Shown here in pieces: positions 5,656-10,317 of a stretch of 10,317 nucleotides of DNA. The stretch comes from DATLXU01 sp035575515 (GTDB taxonomy: Bacteria > Acidobacteriota > Blastocatellia > UBA7656). The notes beneath the pieces are model-generated. The model saw only the letters and a list, made by a program, of their open reading frames with translations, was not told the DNA's origin and ran no database searches. Location of the stretch: contig DATLXU010000002.1 of assembly GCA_035575515.1 (NCBI GenBank), positions 1 to 10,317 of the forward strand, read 5' to 3'. The position numbers were made by a program, and so were the translations under genes. Every line of letters starts with the position of its first letter. Position 1 is the first letter of the stretch.

Positions 5656-7046
5656 GCTGCGTGTCCGTTAAACTGTTTGACTTCGCTCACTACGGGCCGC
5701 CACTTGTTCGCTCTGGTTCGCGGAATCTCATCAACAAGCGTCGCGTTCACTGTCAGGCCCGGCAGGTTTTCCCGAACCGTGTCGAGTATCTTCTTCTGGT
5801 CATCTTCGCTGAAACCCTGCTTGGGAACTAGATGTATTTCGATTGAATAATCCTGCCGCTGCGTGAGCATATATTCGCGCACGGGATAGTCCTTCATCAT
5901 GTGAGGCACTTCCAATCCGTTAACCCATCGCCCGTCGGGCAGCCAGATGCGGTCTGTGTCGCGGCCAATGATTTCATCGAGAAAGAACGCAGGGTGTCCC
6001 GGCCTGCTGCCCGAACGGAACCGGCCAATGTCGCCGATGCGGTAGCGTAGCATCGGCATCCCATCAGCGTGCAGCTTTGTGATGAGTATGCTTGATTCGC
6101 GCTCCTGTGTTTCCGGCTCGATGAAGATATTCGCCCAGTCAATCTCGTAAGCGAGCGAGCGGTGCGGCTCCATCTGAAAAGCCATGTAGCCGATGTCGCG
6201 GCTGCCGTATCGCTCGTGAACCGGGCGATTGAATGCGGACTCGATAGCCTCGCGATGTTTCGGCAATAATTTTTCCGCGCCGGTGAAAAAGCACAGCGAC
6301 GGATACGACGGGCGATAGCCGCGCTCAAGCACGCGCTCAGCGAGATGACCGAGCGCGCTGGCGTAAGCGACTATGCATGCTGGCCGCCATCGCTCGAATT
6401 CGCGGTGATACCGGTCGAGCGCATCCGAAGAGAGTCGCAGGCATTCAAAGTAGCGCGTGTTGGTTTGAAATGCGTAAAAGCGTTCGCGTAAGCTATCGCT
6501 CACTTTTGGGTCGAGGTGATGGCCCCACAGATAAGCCGTTCTGGTTCCGGCGGGCGCGCCGAGTCTCTGCATAAAGAAATCGCCCGCGCTCTCTCTCCAT
6601 CCTCGCTCTTCGGGTCCGAGCCACACGATGGTCGGCTCTCCGGTCGAGCCTCCGGTTGAATCTTTGAGCAGTTGATTTACGGAGAGATTTTTTGAGAGCA
6701 GCGCATCGCCCGCGACGTTGATGGTTTCGCGCTCAAGCGCGGGGAGCTTTGAATAATCTTCAAACGAGAAATCAGAGTACGGGTCGAAGCCGATGTGGTC
6801 GAACAACTCGCGATAGTAGCGCGTCTCGCGGTAAGCGCGCCGCGCCGTGAATCGCAGTTGTTCGAGTACCCACGCGCGTTTTTTTATGAAGCTCCAGTTG
6901 GCAGACTCGCGCCGAAACCTCAATCCGTCATAGTAAGCGCGCATCACTGGCCGCAGCGACGGGCGAGCCGACCGCCGCGCTCGCGCGAGCGGCAAAAGCA
7001 CTCTTGAGGATAAAACATCGTGGAGCTTTGATGTGAGGATGCTCAT
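5652..7046 (-). CDS. CapK/PaaK-like adenylate-forming enzyme (AMP ligase)
   Basis: A 464-residue member of the ANL adenylate-forming superfamily, of the phenylacetate-CoA ligase-like CapK group often found in capsule and exopolysaccharide clusters. Visible motifs: the phosphate-binding loop STGGSTGEPT (130-139), TGAEKL (255-260), YGSRDIG (280-286, adenine/Mg region), MLRYRIGDIG (332-341), GRDTD (361-365, hinge) and a C-terminal lysine in TRANKW (K448), at the position of the catalytic lysine. All key elements appear intact, so it should activate a carboxylic acid with ATP. The substrate and the final acceptor (CoA, a sugar amine or a carrier) are unknown. The start at 7046 directly follows the flippase stop, with AAGGAG 8 nt upstream. 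The stop overlaps the DUF362 start. A role in acylating or amidating a sugar residue is an inference from its neighbours. Confidence 0.92.
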   Translation of the reverse strand: MSILTSKLHDVLSSRVLLPLARARRSARPSLRPVMRAYYDGLRFRRESANWSFIKKRAWVLEQLRFTARRAYRETRYYRELFDHIGFDPYSDFSFEDYSKLPALERETINVAGDALLSKNLSVNQLLKDSTGGSTGEPTIVWLGPEERGWRESAGDFFMQRLGAPAGTRTAYLWGHHLDPKVSDSLRERFYAFQTNTRYFECLRLSSDALDRYHREFERWRPACIVAYASALGHLAERVLERGYRPSYPSLCFFTGAEKLLPKHREAIESAFNRPVHERYGSRDIGYMAFQMEPHRSLAYEIDWANIFIEPETQERESSILITKLHADGMPMLRYRIGDIGRFRSGSRPGHPAFFLDEIIGRDTDRIWLPDGRWVNGLEVPHMMKDYPVREYMLTQRQDYSIEIHLVPKQGFSEDDQKKILDTVRENLPGLTVNATLVDEIPRTRANKWRPVVSEVKQFNGHAA

Positions 7047-8624
7047 TCAATAATCTCCTTCGGCCAAAGGAGTAGCCGCTCGCTTGGGCGACCATCGCAG
7101 GCGCGCAAGCTTCTGTCGAATGACAGAGCGTTCTTCTTGCGTCATCACGCCGAGCAATAGCAACGAGGCAAGATAAGCGAGCGAGAATGCGACTCCGCTG
7201 ACGATCAAAACTATGAATGGAGTCGTGTACAAAATAGATGATCGAATGATTGCGGCAATGGCAGCCGCAGCGATTGTCGCAACGGCCACTTTGCCAACAT
7301 CTTTCAGCAATGCTATGTCGCGGCGCGTGACGCCAATGACGCGCCACATTTTTATCGCCGTCACCGCGCGCTCAACGAGCGCCGTGGCGACGACAATCGA
7401 AATAGTTCCCACAAGCCCGAATCGCTCGGTCCCAAACCAAAGAGCAATCAGCAATGCTCCAATCAAGAACATTCGAACCCTGAGCAGAAAGTATCGTTGC
7501 TCTGCATAAGCGCGCATTATTGGATCAAGCACGATAATGCCGAAAGGTATCATCGTGATGTTGACGGCGAATATCGGCCAGCTCGCCTGATACTGCGACG
7601 TAAACAGAAAGGTTATGAACTCGCGGCCCGCGACAATCAGAAAAGCGTGGAGCGGAAAATAGACCAGCGACAGCTTGCGCATCACTCTGGCCGACAGCAG
7701 AACTATCTCGCGGTTGCGACCGTGTTTTTGCAGGTAGCTCACGCGCGGAATCATCACCGAGCATACGGCTTCACTTAAAATGCCGACCAGTGGCAATTGA
7801 AAGCAGCCGATGGCATAGACGGCATACGCGGCGGGTCCGAACCGGTTCGACACGAAATAATTGTGAACGTCCATCTGCATGGAATAGAGCAGACCGGCAA
7901 ACCCAAGCGGCAGCGCATAAGACAACTGCTCGCGCATCACCGTAAGATTGAAGCTGCGCCAGAAATGAGCGAAGCGCGAGCGCAGGTAAAAGAACAGGAT
8001 CAAAAGCTGCACGATGCCCTGAATGATTGCCGCATAGATGAGCGCGCGCACCGTGCCGAACGCGACCGCCGCGCCGAGCAGCAGAAAAGACTTCGTCGCC
8101 TGCGAGGCGATTATGAAGAGCGAAGCGAGCTTCGGCTCCTGATTGGCGACGGCGACAATATCGAGAAACGACGAGAGAACCCACAACACGATGACCGCGC
8201 CTATCAGCGGCGCGTAACGCACAAGCTCAGAGCTGTTAAAGATTGCTTCAAGCAGCGACGGGCTGAGCAATAGCGCGAGGCAGGCTGCGCCTGCGACGAA
8301 GATGTAAAAGAGCAGAATGTTCAATACGATGTGCGATTGTCGTTCGCGCTCGCGCGGCAAGAAGTAATATGCGCTCATTCCGAATCCGAGCGGGAGCATA
8401 GTGATTGCAGTGCCGACGACGAGAAAGACCTGCTTGTAAAGCCCGAACTCGTGCTGGCTCAATCGCCGCACCAGGAGCAGAGGCAGAAAGAATGTGAGCG
8501 CGAAGGCAACGACCTTTGCAAATAGAATCCATGCAGCGCGAGTAGAAAGCGACGACCCGCTTTGCAATCGGCCTTGCGCGTCACACGATTGATCTATGTC
8601 GAGATTATCTGTCATCTTAATCAT
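7047..8624 (-). CDS. Polysaccharide flippase, MOP superfamily (Wzx-like)
   Basis: A 525-residue integral membrane protein with about 14 predicted hydrophobic helices (near residues 31-52, 66-88, 99-121, 137-158, 166-188, 192-213, 234-254, 266-293, 316-341, 349-368, 379-396, 403-425, 445-462 and 468-494). This matches the 12-14-helix MOP polysaccharide exporters that flip undecaprenyl-linked repeat units across the inner membrane. The opening helix followed by LVRRLSQHEFGLYKQVFLVV (51-70) is typical of this family: the sequence after helix 1 usually reads as R-L-x-P-x-E-F/Y-G. A 30-residue soluble N-terminus and a basic C-terminal tail flank the core. The gene starts 6 nt after the GT2 stop. 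A second ATG at 8615 is an alternative, because neither has a strong binding site. Its last codons carry the binding site of the next gene. Wzx versus a related MOP exporter cannot be settled here. Confidence 0.93.
   Translation of the reverse strand: MIKMTDNLDIDQSCDAQGRLQSGSSLSTRAAWILFAKVVAFALTFFLPLLLVRRLSQHEFGLYKQVFLVVGTAITMLPLGFGMSAYYFLPRERERQSHIVLNILLFYIFVAGAACLALLLSPSLLEAIFNSSELVRYAPLIGAVIVLWVLSSFLDIVAVANQEPKLASLFIIASQATKSFLLLGAAVAFGTVRALIYAAIIQGIVQLLILFFYLRSRFAHFWRSFNLTVMREQLSYALPLGFAGLLYSMQMDVHNYFVSNRFGPAAYAVYAIGCFQLPLVGILSEAVCSVMIPRVSYLQKHGRNREIVLLSARVMRKLSLVYFPLHAFLIVAGREFITFLFTSQYQASWPIFAVNITMIPFGIIVLDPIMRAYAEQRYFLLRVRMFLIGALLIALWFGTERFGLVGTISIVVATALVERAVTAIKMWRVIGVTRRDIALLKDVGKVAVATIAAAAIAAIIRSSILYTTPFIVLIVSGVAFSLAYLASLLLLGVMTQEERSVIRQKLARLRWSPKRAATPLAEGDY
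7055..7060 (-). promoter_or_regulatory. Ribosome binding site of the CapK-like gene inside the flippase 3' end
   Basis: AAGGAG on the minus strand, 8 nt upstream of the ATG at 7046. It lies in the codons for the last residues (EGDY) of the flippase, whose TGA is immediately followed by the next ATG. This fixes the CapK-like start and points to coupled translation. Confidence 0.8.
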
Positions 8625-8630
8625 TTGGAA

Positions 8631-9647
8631 TCAGACCCGCGCATGCATTCCAAGTACAAGCCTTTCTCTAAGCGTATAAGCGCGCAGCAAGAGGTGTGGC
8701 GCGACTCGCAGGAGCAGAAGCGCAACTCTCAGCTTCCACCTTCGGTAAACTTTGTTGGCTTTCCCAATCGCTACTGCTGCCTCCTGAAAGTCTCCTCTCA
8801 ACAAACGATCTTTGCCGCGCTCAAGCTCGAAGGCGGCTCTCAGACGCGCGGCTGTCGCAGCCATTGCTTTTCGCTCGGATGGTGTTAGCTGCCAGCGGCT
8901 CTCGGCTTTCTTAAGCACCTGCAACGCGCTCTCGAACGCCCTCGTCGAATTGGCCGAAAGGCTGTCGGAGTGCTTCCTGTGCCTGACCAAAACTTTGCGC
9001 TGATAACCCATCCGCGCGCCGTGCCGCGCCAACCGCAGCCACAGGTCGAAATCTTCTGCGGGGACAAGGTGCGTGTGCTGCTCGTCAAACAATCCGACTT
9101 CGATGATTGGTTGCCTGCGCGCCAGCACGCTCGACGTGAAGACGGTGCATTGCACGGCCAAAAGGCTTTCAAACGTCACGTCGCCTCTTGAAGGCGCTGT
9201 CTGCATGAATGTGCGACCGGCAAGCAAGGAGTTGCCAAACAGAATCCCATCTGCGTAAACCAGATCGTAACCGGGCGGGCTTTGAATGAACGCCATCTGC
9301 TGTTGCAGATAATTCGGCAGGTAGAGATCATCCGAATCGAGGAACGCTACGAACTCGCCGCGCGCCAGCCGTATGCCCGTATTGCGAGCAGCCGCCGGGC
9401 CGCCATTCTTCTGCTTGATATAAACTATGCGGTCGCGGTAAGGCTCAATCGCGCGCTCAAGCTCTTCCGTATCCGGCGAGCCGTCATTGACAAGAATAAT
9501 TTCGTAGCTTGTGAATGTCTGGCTCAAGACCGACTCAATGGTTTCACCGATGTATTGCGCGGCGTTGTAAGCCGGTATTATGACGCTCACTGCCGGACTG
9601 TCATTGTTGCAATAGCGATTATCTATTTTCTCCGTTGACCCGTGCAT
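8631..9647 (-). CDS. Family 2 glycosyltransferase (GT-A fold)
   Basis: A 338-residue inverting-type glycosyltransferase that would use a nucleotide sugar at the cytoplasmic membrane face. Motifs: VSVIIPAYNAAQYI (20-33), ILVNDGSPD (51-59), NGGPAAARNTGI (81-92), EFVAFLDSDD (98-107, the DXD metal/nucleotide motif) and ED in PAEDFDLWLRL (196-206, the likely catalytic base region). After about residue 235 comes a helical C-terminal extension with a hydrophobic run (308-324) likely to lie on the membrane. The frame extends to an ATG at 9731, but that overlaps the upstream gene and is unlike the family. The start at 9647 has TAGGAGG 6 nt upstream and is preferred. The gene begins 13 nt after the beta-helix stop and ends 6 nt before the flippase, so the three probably share a transcript. 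Intact; sugar specificity unknown. Confidence 0.93.
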   Translation of the reverse strand: MHGSTEKIDNRYCNNDSPAVSVIIPAYNAAQYIGETIESVLSQTFTSYEIILVNDGSPDTEELERAIEPYRDRIVYIKQKNGGPAAARNTGIRLARGEFVAFLDSDDLYLPNYLQQQMAFIQSPPGYDLVYADGILFGNSLLAGRTFMQTAPSRGDVTFESLLAVQCTVFTSSVLARRQPIIEVGLFDEQHTHLVPAEDFDLWLRLARHGARMGYQRKVLVRHRKHSDSLSANSTRAFESALQVLKKAESRWQLTPSERKAMAATAARLRAAFELERGKDRLLRGDFQEAAVAIGKANKVYRRWKLRVALLLLRVAPHLLLRAYTLRERLVLGMHARV

Positions 9648-9653
9648 CACTCG

Positions 9654-9660
9654 CCTCCTA
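9654..9660 (-). promoter_or_regulatory. Strong ribosome binding site of the family 2 glycosyltransferase
   Basis: TAGGAGG on the minus strand, 6 nt upstream of the ATG at 9647 and directly after the stop codon of the beta-helix gene. It decides the glycosyltransferase start in favour of 9647 over the upstream in-frame ATG at 9731. Confidence 0.85.
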
Positions 9661-10317
9661 TCATCGTGTGCTGGTCGCAACGCGCAAGGGCTGCGCTTGA
9701 TTAAGCATCGCTTTGATAGCGGCCATGTCACATCCGATGTTTTTGCCGTCGGTTGCTTTGTTTCTGTATGGGCTTGAGTCGCTTAGCGAATAGTTGCCGC
9801 CATCGCGGTCGGCGAACTTCGCTTCGTCAATCGAAGCGGGAAAGAAATTGCCTTCGGGATAAAGCGAGCTGCGCCCGCCCGCAATCACGTTGTTTCTGAA
9901 CACGCCGTCGGGAAAGTATCGGCTTATCGTCGGACCGCCTGTGCCCGTTCCATCTCCGATGACACCATATTCATTATGAAGCGCGATGTTATTTGCGAAT
10001 ACGAATCCGCGATTCGCTTCTCCGTGAGCGGTAATCAGATTGCCCGTCTGAAACGCGGTGTTGTGTGTGAACTTCACATCCTGCGTTTCGGTGATCTGGA
10101 TGAGCCTGCCGTTGCCGCCCCACTGCTTTCCGCCAATGTCTTCAATGAGGTTGTTACTGACAAGCACGCGCTTGACCTGCTGGCTCGGATGAAGGTTATC
10201 TCGCCCGATGAACATAATCCCTGCGGCAGAGTGTCGGACTATGTTATTTGTGAACGTTACGTCTTCGACAACAGACCACGGGGCTGTTCCATCCTGATTG
10301 CGAACAGTAAATAGGAT
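9661..10317 (-). CDS. Secreted beta-helix protein, C-terminal part (enters from beyond the window)
   Basis: The frame is open from the right edge to TGA at 9661, 218 residues plus stop. It opens with ILFTVRNQDGTAP and shows stacked beta-helix turns with recurring Asn pairs: VEDVTFTNNIVRHSAAGIMF, VLVSNNLIEDIGG, VKFTHNTAFQTGN, FVFANNIALHN and GVFRNNVIAGG. It ends in a short tail with SLSDSSPYRN, a typical terminal cap of these proteins. There is no internal start near the edge, so the gene's beginning lies outside or wraps round to 1-1323. The overlapped 13 residues match residues 429-441 of the left segment, and joining gives a seamless 646-residue protein. Either both segments are one gene on a circle, or they come from two paralogs. 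The stop is 13 nt before the family 2 glycosyltransferase start, which ties this gene to the polysaccharide operon. Confidence 0.88.
   Translation of the reverse strand: MLFTVRNQDGTAPWSVVEDVTFTNNIVRHSAAGIMFIGRDNLHPSQQVKRVLVSNNLIEDIGGKQWGGNGRLIQITETQDVKFTHNTAFQTGNLITAHGEANRGFVFANNIALHNEYGVIGDGTGTGGPTISRYFPDGVFRNNVIAGGRSSLYPEGNFFPASIDEAKFADRDGGNYSLSDSSPYRNKATDGKNIGCDMAAIKAMLNQAQPLRVATSTR
10279..10317. repeat. Terminal direct repeat, right copy (identical to 1-39)
   Basis: Exact 39-base copy of the left edge, running to the last base of the window. Removing one copy and closing the ends gives 10,278 bp. Confidence 0.95.

Noticed and set aside
4957..5850. Plus-strand open frame of 297 codons
   Set aside because: It is antisense to the DUF362 and CapK-like genes, both of which have clear family motifs throughout. 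Its translation has no recognisable domain and a composition typical of the complement of GC-rich coding DNA.
7797..8273. Plus-strand open frame of 158 codons
   Set aside because: It is antisense to the flippase. The Arg/Glu-rich, featureless product is what the complement of hydrophobic-helix codons gives.
9648..9731. N-terminal extension of the family 2 glycosyltransferase to an ATG at 9731
   Set aside because: It would overlap the beta-helix gene by over 20 codons. The ATG at 9647 has an excellent TAGGAGG site at 6 nt.
1..10317. Plasmid or phage genome, suggested by the matching ends
   Set aside because: No replication initiator, relaxase, partition, terminase, capsid or integrase motif was found in any supported gene, and there is no iteron-like array.

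Overview
The window is one block of minus-strand genes for making, exporting and processing a cell-surface or secreted polysaccharide. The organism is a moderately GC-rich Gram-negative-type bacterium. I favour Acidobacteriota, Blastocatellia-like. The reasons are the style of the secreted beta-helix protein (with the conserved ILFTVRNQDGTAP stretch), the combination of a DUF362 protein, a CapK-like ligase and glycosyltransferases, and the A/T heptamer and GC-palindrome repeats between genes. That placement rests on memory of similar proteins, not on a search, so it is tentative.

Layout in the direction of transcription (right to left). At 10317-9661 is the 3' part of a beta-helix protein gene. 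Thirteen bases later, behind a strong ribosome binding site, comes a family-2 glycosyltransferase (9647-8631). It is followed by a 14-helix polysaccharide flippase (8624-7047), a CapK/PaaK-like adenylate-forming enzyme (7046-5652) and a DUF362 protein (5655-4252, ATGA overlap). These genes are packed tightly enough to be one operon. A 25-bp A/T-rich inverted repeat (4187-4265) follows, which also encodes the last residues of the DUF362 protein. Then come a GT4 glycosyltransferase (4174-2933), a 430-bp non-coding gap holding a palindrome-rich, MITE-like element (2612-2785), a second GT4 glycosyltransferase (2499-1357), and the 5' part of a secreted beta-helix protein gene (1323-1).

The first and last 39 bases of the window are identical, and they fall inside the same beta-helix reading frame. 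Joining the ends gives one uninterrupted 646-residue secreted protein and a 10,278-bp circle with every gene in one direction. No replication, mobilization, partition, integrase or transposase gene is present. The two likely explanations are: (a) a linear locus whose two ends lie in two paralogous beta-helix genes sharing a conserved stretch, where the assembler closed a false circle; or (b) a real circular molecule, for example one excised by recombination between such paralogs. The sequence alone cannot separate them, and I consider (a) more likely.

How the genes may work together: the three glycosyltransferases build a lipid-linked repeat unit, the flippase moves it across the inner membrane, and the beta-helix protein acts outside the cytoplasm on the polymer as a lyase, epimerase or binding protein. 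The CapK-like and DUF362 proteins probably supply a cytoplasmic modification of unknown chemistry. No Wzy-type polymerase, priming glycosyl-phosphotransferase or export/chain-length protein is visible, so the pathway is incomplete within the window.
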